The position numbers and the translations under genes were made by a program. 64,000 nucleotides of DNA from Stappia sp. BW2. GTDB lineage: Bacteria > Pseudomonadota > Alphaproteobacteria > Rhizobiales > Stappiaceae. Location: the NCBI RefSeq assembly GCF_008107695.1, contig NZ_VIRG01000066.1:1178001-1242000 (forward strand), given 5' to 3'. Shown here one piece after another: positions 1 through 7,291 of this stretch. The notes under the pieces are model-generated. The model saw only the letters and a list, made by a program, of their open reading frames with translations. It made no database searches and was not told where the DNA came from. The number at the start of each line of letters is the position of its first letter. Positions within the stretch are counted from its first letter, which is position 1.

Positions 1-239
1 GGGCCGATCGGATCGATGATAGCGGGGATCTTGTTGTTCGGATTGAGCGACAGAAACTCCGGGCTCAGCTGATCCTTGCTGCCGAAATCGACCAGATGCG
101 GTTCATATGGCAGGCCTGTCTCCTCCAGCATGGCAGACACCTTGATGCCGTTGGGCGTCGGCAATGAATAGAGCTGAATGCGGTCAGCATGTTTTGCAGG
201 CCATTTGCGGGAGATCTCGAAGTCGTTCAGGTCAGTCAT
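1..239 (-). CDS. Glutathione S-transferase family protein, N-terminal part (runs off the window)
   Basis: Read on the minus strand from an ATG at 239, this gives about 79 residues with the thioredoxin-like N-terminal fold of a GST. The stretch [18 protein letters not shown] (about residues 23-40) is typical of the YghU/YfcG (Ure2p-like) group, and NPNNKIPAI carries the cis-proline that contacts glutathione. The C-terminal helical domain lies outside the window. An in-frame ATG at 257 is also possible; the ATG at 239 has an AGAGGG ribosome-binding site just upstream and is preferred. Substrate cannot be told from this fragment. Confidence 0.8.
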   Translation of the reverse strand, partial: MTDLNDFEISRKWPAKHADRIQLYSLPTPNGIKVSAMLEETGLPYEPHLVDFGSKDQLSPEFLSLNPNNKIPAIIDPIG

Positions 240-437
240 ATAGCCCTCTTGAGTCATGTTCAGGTACCAGCCCCTTTCGGGAGTACGCCTCGATATAGGG
301 CAGCTCCACCCGTTTAAAACAGACAGTCAACTGATGATGACAGTTGGTGTTTTGCCGTTACCGCAATATATCTGCCTCAACAGACACCGGGCGCGCGACA
401 GAAGACTGGCTGCCCCAAAAAGACGCAGGAGACGCCC

Positions 438-650
438 ATGGCGGACGACAAGGAAGCCCGGATCGAGAAGCTTGAAATCGATCTCACCCATGCGCTCAAT
501 ACCATCGATGAGCTCAACACCGTCGTCTTCGATCAGGGACGGCAACTCGACCGTCTCAACCGGCTCGTCACCAATATGACGGATCAGGTCACGGAACTGA
601 TGGACAACGTTCTGCCCGGCCATCAGATCGAAAAGCCGCCTCATTACTGA
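438..650 (+). CDS. slyX: SlyX family protein
   Basis: A 70-residue protein that is almost entirely one predicted coiled coil, with heptad-spaced leucines and valines from about residue 8 to 55 (ARIEKLEIDL, LNTVVFDQGRQLDRLNRLV). It ends in the short proline- and tyrosine-containing tail PPHY that is the hallmark of SlyX. Length matches the family. The biochemical role of SlyX is unknown; in enterobacteria it lies near slyD. Here it stands alone upstream of an ABC exporter operon and is likely a separate cytoplasmic protein. Confidence 0.85.
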   Translation: MADDKEARIEKLEIDLTHALNTIDELNTVVFDQGRQLDRLNRLVTNMTDQVTELMDNVLPGHQIEKPPHY

Positions 651-790
651 TCCCTCTAGGCCCTCTCCCTGAACTGACATTCGACGGCCCATCCGGCAAG
701 TCTTGCAGCGCGCGCATCCAGATTTGATCCAGGCCATGGCATCCCCCGCCCCAGGCGGTAATGTGGCGGTAGATCCGCCAAGGGTGTGCC

Positions 791-1804
791 ATGCGCTTTT
801 TGAAACTATTGATATTCGTCCTGCTGATCGCAGGTATCGCCGCCGGTACGTTTTGGTGGCTCAAGAAACCGGCTGAAGTCCACACGGTCATGCCGGCGAC
901 CGGACGGGCGGCGGAAGTGGTCTATGCCACAGCCGTCGTTGAGCCTGTGCGATGGGCGAAGGTCACCAGCATCATCCGGGAGCGCATCGTATCGCTGTGC
1001 GGCTGCGAGGGCGATCAGGTCAAGAAGGGCGACCAGCTAGCGGAACTCGACAGCGGCGACGCCCGTGCGACACTCGCCGAGCTGGAGGCACGCCAGGAGC
1101 TGGCGCAATCCGACAAGGAACGTGCCCTGCAACTGCTCGAGCGGCGGGTCGTCAGCCAGCAGGTTTACGACAAGGCCCAGAATGAGCTGATCCGCATCAA
1201 CGCCACGACGGCAGCCCAGAAAGAGCGCCTGCGCGACTACGTCATCGTTGCCCCCATGGACGGCATGGTGCTGCGGGCCGACGGGTCGGTGGGAGAAGTT
1301 GCGGAGCCCGGTGAAATCCTGTTCTGGATCGGTCAGCCGTCTCCGCTTCAACTGGTGGCGGACGTCAACGAAGAGGACATTCCCAAGGTCGCCAAGGGTC
1401 ACAAGGCGCTCATCCGCGCCGATGCCTTTCCCGACAAGGAACTGACAGCGGAAGTTGCCAGCATCACGCCAAAGGGCGATCCGGTGCTGAAGAATTACCG
1501 GGTCTATCTCGACCTGCCGGAAGATACACCGCTGCGCATCGGCATGACTGCCGAAATCAATATCATTACGGCCGAAAAAGAAGATGCCCTGCTGCTGCCT
1601 GCTGCTGCCTTTGACGGCTCGAAACTGCTGACGCTGGACGCGGAAAACAAGGTTGTTCCGCTGACGGTCGAAACCGGGATCACGGGCACACGCGCCACGG
1701 AAGTGCTGAGTGGCGTCACGGCAGACACAAGGGTCGTTTTTCCCTACGACACCGATCTGGTGGAAGGACAGAAGGTCAGACCGGTGCCCGGGGACGGTCA
1801 ATAA
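791..1804 (+). CDS. Periplasmic adaptor (membrane fusion protein) of a DevBCA-type ABC exporter
   Basis: A 337-residue HlyD/AcrA-type adaptor. One N-terminal membrane anchor (about residues 5-25) is followed by a lipoyl half-motif (residues 66-85), a short coiled-coil hairpin (about 88-145), the second lipoyl half (APMDGMVLRADG) and beta-barrel domains. It probably bridges an inner-membrane FtsX-type permease to an outer-membrane channel. The stop overlaps the next start by one base (TAATG), so translation is coupled to the permease and ATPase. The order adaptor-permease-ATPase matches cyanobacterial devBCA; the substrate is unknown. Unusual detail: two cysteines (LCGCEGDQV) sit in the first lipoyl half. 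The start ATG has AAGGG six bases upstream. Confidence 0.85.
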   Translation: MRFLKLLIFVLLIAGIAAGTFWWLKKPAEVHTVMPATGRAAEVVYATAVVEPVRWAKVTSIIRERIVSLCGCEGDQVKKGDQLAELDSGDARATLAELEARQELAQSDKERALQLLERRVVSQQVYDKAQNELIRINATTAAQKERLRDYVIVAPMDGMVLRADGSVGEVAEPGEILFWIGQPSPLQLVADVNEEDIPKVAKGHKALIRADAFPDKELTAEVASITPKGDPVLKNYRVYLDLPEDTPLRIGMTAEINIITAEKEDALLLPAAAFDGSKLLTLDAENKVVPLTVETGITGTRATEVLSGVTADTRVVFPYDTDLVEGQKVRPVPGDGQ

Positions 1805-3039
1805 TGCTTCTCCTGCGCATCGCCTCCACCCACATTCGAAACCGCTTGCGCCAAACCATCGTCTCGACGCTTGGTGTTGCCCTCGGCGTCGGATTTTCGG
1901 TGGCGATGGCCAGCCTCATGGAAGGGTCCCAGCGGGATTTCACGGCAACGCTGATCGATGCCATTCCCCATGTGGAGATCCTTGACGAGCAGCGCGCGCC
2001 TGCGCAGCAACCGGCCAGCGCCGTCTACGATGCCGTTGCCTATCATGGCCTCAGACCGAAGGAAGACCTTCGCGGCATCCGCAACCCGACCGAAGCGCTT
2101 GCCTCGCTGCGCGACTGGGTCAACGGCGCGATGGCGCAGCGCCTGAGCGGACAGGCGGTGCTGCGGTATGCCGGACAGGACATCGGCATGACGCTGATCG
2201 GCGTTGAACCCAGGCGCGAACTGACCGTCTCCAAAATCGGCGAAGACATGCGCGAGGGGGCCTTCGAGGATCTGGACACGACATCCAACGGGCTCGTTAT
2301 CGGCGACAAGGCCGCTGAACGGCTGGGGGCGGAGCTGGGCGATACGGTGACGCTGACATCGGCCAACGGAGTCGCCAAGCGTTTCAAGATCGTCGGCCTG
2401 TTCCACAGCGGCATCACCACCAGCGACGAAGGCCTTGCCTATGCACCGTTGAAGGCGGTGCAGATCCTTCTGGAAAAGCCCGATGTCATCAATTCGATTG
2501 CCATTCATCTCAATGCCATCGGCGACGCCAACGAGGTCGCCGCCCGGGCGGAACGGCAGCTCGGCTATAAGGCGGTTTCCTGGGAGGAGGCCAACGAGGG
2601 GCTGATGGAGGCCTTCTTCGTGCGCAATGTGATCATGTATACGGTTGTCGGGGCCATTCTGGTCGTTGCCGGCTTCGGTATCTTCAACATCGTTTCGACG
2701 ATCGTGCACGAAAAGGCGCGCGACATCGCGATCCTGAAGTCGCTCGGATTTCCGGAGGGCGACATTCAACAGATCTTCGTGCTTGAGGGGCTGGTGATCG
2801 GGATATTGGGCGCGCTCGCAGGTTCGGCGCTTGGGTTCGGCCTGTCGAGTTATCTGGCCTCGGTCAAGTTCGAGTTTTCCCAGGACGTGGAAATGACCCA
2901 CCTGCCGATCTATTTCTCCGCCCTGCACTATGCCATCGCCTGCCTGCTGGCGCTGTTTTCTTCCGGGATCGCCGGATATATCCCCGCCCGGAAAGCCGCC
3001 CGGCTCAACCCTGTCGACATCATTCGCGGGGCGACATGA
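1804..3039 (+). CDS. ABC transporter permease, FtsX/MacB-like (DevC-type)
   Basis: A 411-residue permease with the four-helix FtsX/MacB topology: one membrane segment near residues 18-40, a large periplasmic MacB-PCD domain (about 45-265), then three segments near 275-300, 320-355 and 370-395. The signature KARDIAILKSLGFPEGDIQQIF after the second helix is the coupling-helix region that contacts the ATPase. It lies between the adaptor and ATPase genes, overlapping both, in one operon. Such mechanotransmission ABC systems move lipids, glycolipids or small hydrophobic compounds from the inner membrane or periplasm outward; the cargo here is unknown. Confidence 0.85.
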   Translation: MLLLRIASTHIRNRLRQTIVSTLGVALGVGFSVAMASLMEGSQRDFTATLIDAIPHVEILDEQRAPAQQPASAVYDAVAYHGLRPKEDLRGIRNPTEALASLRDWVNGAMAQRLSGQAVLRYAGQDIGMTLIGVEPRRELTVSKIGEDMREGAFEDLDTTSNGLVIGDKAAERLGAELGDTVTLTSANGVAKRFKIVGLFHSGITTSDEGLAYAPLKAVQILLEKPDVINSIAIHLNAIGDANEVAARAERQLGYKAVSWEEANEGLMEAFFVRNVIMYTVVGAILVVAGFGIFNIVSTIVHEKARDIAILKSLGFPEGDIQQIFVLEGLVIGILGALAGSALGFGLSSYLASVKFEFSQDVEMTHLPIYFSALHYAIACLLALFSSGIAGYIPARKAARLNPVDIIRGAT

Positions 3040-3761
3040 CCCCTGCCCCGGACCAACTGGCGACTGCCGGTCGCGTTCTGCTGGAGGCCAGCAACCTCAC
3101 CCGCATTTTGCCTGCCATCGTGCCGGTGACCCTGGTGCAGGATGTCAGCTTTCAGGTGGGGGAAGCGGAGTTTGTGGCGATAACCGGCCCATCCGGGTCC
3201 GGCAAATCCTCGCTTCTGTACCTGCTTGGCCTTCTGGACCGGCCCACTTCAGGCGAAGTCCGGATAGACGGCTTGCCCACCCATGCGCTGACGTCTGCCG
3301 AGATGGCGCATCTCCGCCTGGAAAAGCTTGGTTTTGTTTTCCAGTTTCACTTTCTGCTGCCCGAGTTTACCGCGCTGGAAAACGTGATGAACCCGATGCA
3401 GCGGCTCGGCAAACGCAGCCCGAGGGCACAGCTTGATCATGCAACGGAGCTTCTGGCGGCGCTTGGTCTGGCAGACTTTCTGCACCGCCGCCCGGAACAG
3501 CTTTCCGGGGGGCAGCGCCAGCGCGTGGCCGTTGCCCGTGCGCTTGCCAATTCGCCAGCGCTGATCCTGGCGGATGAGCCGACCGGGAGTCTCGACAGCG
3601 CATCGACAGAACAGGTGTTTGAAAGCCTGCAGAACATCGTGAAGAGCGAACGGACAACCGTTGTTGCCGTCACCCACGACCTTGAGCTTGCAGACCGGAT
3701 GGACCGGCGGATCCATCTCGTTGATGGCCGCGTTGATTACGACAGGCTTCGCCAGGGGTAA
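3036..3761 (+). CDS. ABC transporter ATP-binding protein, LolD/MacB/DevA group
   Basis: A 241-residue ATPase with all catalytic motifs: Walker A GPSGSGKSS (residues 51-59), Q-loop VFQFHFLLPEFTALENV, ABC signature LSGGQRQRVAVARAL, Walker B ILADEPTGSLD and the switch histidine in VTHDLELADR. The Q-loop sequence is typical of the LolD/MacB/FtsE group that partners FtsX-type permeases. The start codon overlaps the permease stop (ATGA), so it completes a three-gene adaptor-permease-ATPase operon. The ATPase powers export by the upstream permease. Confidence 0.9.
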   Translation: MTPAPDQLATAGRVLLEASNLTRILPAIVPVTLVQDVSFQVGEAEFVAITGPSGSGKSSLLYLLGLLDRPTSGEVRIDGLPTHALTSAEMAHLRLEKLGFVFQFHFLLPEFTALENVMNPMQRLGKRSPRAQLDHATELLAALGLADFLHRRPEQLSGGQRQRVAVARALANSPALILADEPTGSLDSASTEQVFESLQNIVKSERTTVVAVTHDLELADRMDRRIHLVDGRVDYDRLRQG

Positions 3762-3820
3762 GCAACACCGGACAGAGACAGATGGACGGCTGAAGCCCTG
3801 CTGCGGGCGGCGCTCCAGAA

Positions 3821-4522
3821 TCAGGCAGCCTGCGCCTCATGTGGCGGCTGAACGACCGCCAGCAGCATCAGCAGGGCAACGGGTATCGCGAGCGCCCAGA
3901 AACTCAGGATCGTCATCAGAAAACTCGCCAGAAGACCTCCAGCCGCAAAAGCGGACAGCACCAGCGTCTGATGACGGATCAGCGACCGGCTGCCGGAGCG
4001 GGTTTCGGGGTGCGTAAAATAGTCGGCAATGCCAAGCACCAGCTTGAGTGTGTTGCCGGTCATGACCGTTGTCGGAACATGCCTGTTGAGCAGCGTCAGC
4101 ATGATCACGTTCTGCAGCGACATGGCCACGGTCGAAAAGCCGACTGCTGTCAGGGTAACGGCGGATAACGGACCGCTGGCGGCTGGATCGCCAAGGCCTG
4201 CGACAAGCATGAAGAGAGCGACGAGGATCGCTTCAAGAGCGAACAGATGCCGGACGGCGATCCTGTTTTTCTGAACAAGTCTCGTGACGGAAGCGAACCA
4301 GAAGAGGGTTGAGCCAAAGAAGACCACGAGCACGAACACTTTCAGCGCCGCGTTATCTGCCTGATGAAACATCTCCGTACACAAAACGACAAGCGTGCCG
4401 GTGATGAAGGCCGTGAACGTGTGAAACAGTCCAAGAATGCAAACCACATCAATGAAGCAGGCGCAAAAGGCGAGCAGAACCGGCACTATCGGCCGGCTGT
4501 GATGCAAAATGGATCGGTCCAA
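3821..4522 (-). CDS. YoaK family (DUF1275) membrane protein
   Basis: A 233-residue integral membrane protein with about six hydrophobic segments and the family's N-terminal motif CFIDVVCILGLFHTFTAFITGT, followed by QNVIMLTLLNRHVPTTVMTGNTLKL, both diagnostic of DUF1275/YoaK. Function is not established; membership of a transporter-like fold is often suggested. The start is a TTG at 4522, chosen because a GGGAG ribosome-binding site lies seven bases upstream and no ATG fits. It converges with the ABC exporter operon. Confidence 0.8.
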   Translation of the reverse strand: MDRSILHHSRPIVPVLLAFCACFIDVVCILGLFHTFTAFITGTLVVLCTEMFHQADNAALKVFVLVVFFGSTLFWFASVTRLVQKNRIAVRHLFALEAILVALFMLVAGLGDPAASGPLSAVTLTAVGFSTVAMSLQNVIMLTLLNRHVPTTVMTGNTLKLVLGIADYFTHPETRSGSRSLIRHQTLVLSAFAAGGLLASFLMTILSFWALAIPVALLMLLAVVQPPHEAQAA

Positions 4523-4759
4523 CGACCTGCTCCCGAGCTAGTCTTTCCAGGAAGATGTGCCATGCACTGACGGTCTTGCCAAGCCGGAATGGACGTGGCA
4601 TAAGCCCGCCATCATCAAGAGAAGGGCTGGCGCCCTCGCCAACCTGCCGTCCGGGCAAGGTGGTTTCCGCAACAGGGATGCGGCCGGTCAGATCCTCAAT
4701 AGAGGTATTCCGGCAACGAAGCGGTTAATTTGCATGCGCCAGTCCTCCTCGGGCAACCG

Positions 4760-5071
4760 ATGGAGGATTTATTGTCTCAGGACCATTTTGCCGGACGAGC
4801 GGCAGATCTGATCGAGAACCATGTGGTGGCGAGTTCCAAACTCGCTGCAACGGATACCTGGTGCCAGGCCGCTGAAGATTGCGTGCTGGCGCGGATCAAA
4901 TCCCTGCGCATTCTGGGCGGCCTGCCCAGGCACAAGGCGCCGCTAACGCCGACAGCCCGTACCGAGCGTCTGAAAACGCTGCTCCAGCTGTGGGCGAACG
5001 GCTGCACGCGTGCTGTCGACGAAGACCTTTTTGCCGATATCCTCAACCGGCACGGCATGGTCAGACACTGA
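4760..5071 (+). CDS. Small hypothetical protein
   Basis: An ORF of about 103 residues from the ATG at 4760. I do not recognise the family. The product looks soluble and helical, with two cysteines close together in WCQAAEDC and a third in ANGCTRAVDED. The middle (LTPTARTERLKTLLQLWANG) is amphipathic. The ATG lacks a good upstream Shine-Dalgarno sequence, but a TTG at 4772 has a perfect GGAGG five bases before it and may be the true start. It is followed by a RIME-like palindrome. Coding status is supported by length and the absence of a competing frame, so confidence is moderate. Confidence 0.5.
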   Translation: MEDLLSQDHFAGRAADLIENHVVASSKLAATDTWCQAAEDCVLARIKSLRILGGLPRHKAPLTPTARTERLKTLLQLWANGCTRAVDEDLFADILNRHGMVRH

Positions 5072-5145
5072 CGGGGCTGTCCCGTGTGGTGCTCAATGTC
5101 TGCACTGTGCCTATTTCGTTGATACAGGTATGCTGCAACAACTCG

Positions 5146-5252
5146 CCTCATCCTGAGGAAGGCCGAAGGCCTGTCTCGAAGGATGGGCCGCTTGCTCATC
5201 AGTATGCCGCCCACCCTTCGAGACAGCGCTGACGCGCTTCCTCAGGATGAGG
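5146..5252. repeat. RIME-like palindromic intergenic element, copy 1
   Basis: A 107-bp imperfect palindrome. It begins CCTCATCCTGAGGAAG and ends CTTCCTCAGGATGAGG, with the inner arms CTGTCTCGAAGGATGGG and CACCCTTCGAGACAG also complementary. A second copy lies at 48413-48520 in this window. Such elements are common intergenic repeats in Rhizobium relatives (RIME/RPE families). Six T residues follow the right arm on the plus strand, so it could also end transcription of the small gene at 4760. Confidence 0.8.
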
Positions 5253-5288
5253 TTTTTTGGAGAACCAAGCCGGGTGAGATCGCGACGC

Positions 5289-5675
5289 TCAGTCCCTCTT
5301 GGGGACCGGGCGCGGCTTGCCGTCGTCATCGACAGCCACCATGGTGAAAATCGCTTCGGTCACCTTTTCGCGGTGGCCGTAGCGCTGGCGCAGGGCCCAG
5401 GATTCCAGCTTGATTTCCATTGACGAATTGCCGACGTGAACGACCTGGGCATAGACACACAGCACGTCGCCAACATGGACAGGCCGGATGAATTTCATCT
5501 TGTCGACCGCGATGGTCACGACACGCCCTTCGGCCCGCTGACCGGCAGAAATACCGCCTGCCAGATCCATCTGCGACAACACCCAGCCCCCGAAGATATC
5601 TCCCGAGGCATTGGTATCGGCCGGCATTGCCATGGTACGTAATGTCAGATCGCCTGTCGGCTTGTCGTCGTCCAC
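5289..5675 (-). CDS. Acyl-CoA thioesterase, YciA-like hotdog fold
   Basis: A 128-residue single hotdog-domain protein. The N-terminal motif NASGDIFGGWVLSQMDLAGG contains the Asn and Asp positions used by YciA-type thioesterases, and VDKMKFIRPVHVGDVL and ESWALRQR match the following strands. It hydrolyses short to medium acyl-CoA to free acid and CoA in the cytoplasm. The start is a GTG at 5675 with AGGGG seven bases upstream. It is a monocistronic gene with no partner that narrows its substrate. Confidence 0.85.
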   Translation of the reverse strand: MDDDKPTGDLTLRTMAMPADTNASGDIFGGWVLSQMDLAGGISAGQRAEGRVVTIAVDKMKFIRPVHVGDVLCVYAQVVHVGNSSMEIKLESWALRQRYGHREKVTEAIFTMVAVDDDGKPRPVPKRD

Positions 5676-5782
5676 GCCTGAGCCCCTCTGTTGATTCCTA
5701 CAAAAAGACTAGGTCATAGTTTGCAAGAATAGAAGTGTTTGAACAGCACCCTATCCTGTTGAACCAAGAAAAACGCCGGTTA

Positions 5783-5887
5783 TCACAGAACAAACATCAG
5801 GATTGCCATGATCCAGAGCGGCATGGGGGCCGCGACCCAGATCAGGAAAATCGGCAGGCCGCGCTGCAGCAGATTGGACGCATTCAT
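5783..5887 (-). CDS. Very small membrane protein (34 residues)
   Basis: A short reading frame MNASNLLQRGLPIFLIWVAA... ending in MAILMFVL, which makes one long hydrophobic helix after a 10-residue polar head. It lies 12 bases after the stop of the 77-residue membrane protein gene and in the same direction, as the third gene of the truncated-hemoglobin transcript. It is too short for standard gene finders. The start ATG at 5887 is in a sensible position, but ribosome-binding signals are weak. I do not recognise a family. Protein status is plausible from its hydrophobic pattern and operon position, not proven. Confidence 0.45.
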   Translation of the reverse strand: MNASNLLQRGLPIFLIWVAAPMPLWIMAILMFVL

Positions 5888-5899
5888 TGCTGTGACTTT

Positions 5900-6133
5900 C
5901 TAGTTGAAGGCCTGGATTTCGATGACCGTCATCGCCGCAAGGGCGACGATGCCCGTGATGAAGGCCAGTTTCGCGCTGCCGATGAGTGTGCGCCCGGCGA
6001 TATCCAGCTTCGGCAGAGGCATGGCGCGCGACTCCAGGTACATGGACACAAGCATCAGCAAGAAGACGGTGAACCAGACTACCACCAGCGCTTCCGCTAT
6101 CAGGACAATCGCTACCAGCATGATCCGCTCCAT
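5900..6133 (-). CDS. Small two-helix membrane protein in the hemoglobin operon
   Basis: A 77-residue protein with two clear membrane segments (about residues 3-30 and 53-74) joined by a short polar loop containing YLESRAMPLPKLDIAGRTLIG. The start at 6133 overlaps the end of the hemoglobin gene by 22 bases, so the two are translationally coupled. I do not recognise a named family. The coupling suggests a membrane partner of the truncated hemoglobin, for example a membrane anchor or redox partner, but that is inference from context only. Confidence 0.7.
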   Translation of the reverse strand: MERIMLVAIVLIAEALVVVWFTVFLLMLVSMYLESRAMPLPKLDIAGRTLIGSAKLAFITGIVALAAMTVIEIQAFN

Positions 6134-6615
6134 TCAGAAGGTTGCGACGTCAGCTCGGCAGGCGGATTGGCTCCGGGGGTCGCGAAAGTCGCCAGCCACA
6201 GGCTCTGCGCAATGCGTTCGGCAATGGCGACAATCTCGTCCGCAAGGTCCGGCACGAACAATTCGCGGATCACAGGCCGGAAGACACTGAGCCATTCGCC
6301 ATAGTCCGAACTGACCAGTTCTTTCTGCTTCAGGTGGGCCGGAACGGGTTTGCCCTTGTAGGCGCCGTTTTTCAGCAGGACGGATTGCCAGAAGGCTTCC
6401 ATTTTCGGCAGATGCTCTTCCCAGCGGCCAGCGAGGCGGCGCTCGAAAATACCTCCCAATCGCGGATGCTGGCGAATGCAGCCATAAAAGGTGTGCACCA
6501 TCACGTGGATAGCCTGTTCGTCGACCTGCTCATACCGTTGGAGGCGGTCGCCGTTGTTCGGCTGTTCGCGTCTCTTCAGCTTGTACCTGTTGGTACTGGT
6601 GTCAGGGGCTTCCAT
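6112..6615 (-). CDS. Group III truncated hemoglobin
   Basis: A protein of about 167 residues. The globin core starts near residue 30: VMVHTFYGCIRQHPRLGGIFERRL, then EEHLPKMEAFWQSVLL and the KGKPVPAHL segment that carries the expected proximal (F8) histidine of group III globins. Globins of this group bind O2 and NO and are often linked to NO detoxification. The start is placed at 6615 because GGAGG lies five bases upstream; in-frame ATGs at 6627 and 6636 lack such a site. It is divergent from an NsrR-like regulator with an operator between them and is coupled to two downstream membrane genes. Confidence 0.8.
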   Translation of the reverse strand: MEAPDTSTNRYKLKRREQPNNGDRLQRYEQVDEQAIHVMVHTFYGCIRQHPRLGGIFERRLAGRWEEHLPKMEAFWQSVLLKNGAYKGKPVPAHLKQKELVSSDYGEWLSVFRPVIRELFVPDLADEIVAIAERIAQSLWLATFATPGANPPAELTSQPSEWSGSCW

Positions 6616-6627
6616 AGCCGCCTCCAT

Positions 6628-6650
6628 AACATTCATTTCATATGCATCTT
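6628..6650. promoter_or_regulatory. NsrR-type operator between hemoglobin and Rrf2 genes
   Basis: On the minus strand the site reads AAGATGCATAT, one base, then AAATGAATGTT. This matches the 11-1-11 dyad known for NsrR, with arms AAGATGCATTT and AAATGCATCTT. It lies 13 bases upstream of the hemoglobin start. A further half-site AAGATGAATGTTT sits at 6686-6698, just before the regulator gene, which would fit autoregulation. Confidence 0.65.
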
Positions 6651-6712
6651 TTAAATGACACAGCAACACGCTAAAATCAACATATAAGATGAATGTTTAA
6701 AGAGACCCAGTC

Positions 6713-7144
6713 ATGCGCCTCAGTCAGGCCAGCGATTTTGCCTTGAGAATCCTGATGGCCACCGGCCAGTCGGAGGATCCGCAGACCGTCGACAAGCTGT
6801 CAAAGCAGCTTGGGCTCGCTAAATCGCACGTGATGAAAATCGTCGCCCATCTCGCCAAGGGCGGTTACCTGGAGACGACACGAGGACGTGGCGGCGGCAT
6901 CCGGCTGGCCAAGTCGCCAGACACGATCCGGCTGGGGGACGTTGTGCGGCTGATCGAACCGGACCTGGGTGTCGTTGCCTGCCTGAAGCCCGAATCCACA
7001 ATCTGCGCCTTCCTGCCGCGATGTGCCCTGAAAGGTGCGATGGCACGGGCATCGGAAGCCTTTCTCGCCAGCCTCAACACCGAGACGCTGGCCTCGATCC
7101 TTGCAGGAACGCAAATGGCACTGCCTGTAGACCCAAGCGCATGA
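6713..7144 (+). CDS. nsrR: Rrf2 family regulator, NsrR-like NO sensor
   Basis: A 143-residue Rrf2 protein. The winged helix (residues 1-60) includes SDFALRILMATG and the recognition part KSHVMKIVAHLAKGGYLETTRGRGGG. Three cysteines, ACLKPESTIC and AFLPRC (about residues 90-105), have the C-x7-C-x5-C spacing that ligates an Fe-S cluster in NsrR-type sensors. NO damage to the cluster releases the protein from DNA. The divergent truncated hemoglobin gene with an NsrR-type operator between the two genes strongly supports an NO-sensing role. An alternative is another Fe-S Rrf2 member such as RirA or IscR, but the operator and neighbour favour NsrR. Confidence 0.8.
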   Translation: MRLSQASDFALRILMATGQSEDPQTVDKLSKQLGLAKSHVMKIVAHLAKGGYLETTRGRGGGIRLAKSPDTIRLGDVVRLIEPDLGVVACLKPESTICAFLPRCALKGAMARASEAFLASLNTETLASILAGTQMALPVDPSA

Positions 7145-7291
7145 TTTCACCTGCGCCGGTAAAGCGATCCCGCACTCCCTCCCGCAAGGCATGTATGGCT
7201 CAAGTCACAGCGTGAAGCGTCCTGAAGGCGGCACGGCCTTCAATCACTTGCCTCGGTAAGTCCTGTTCTGTCGAAGGCCGCGGCGCTTTTC

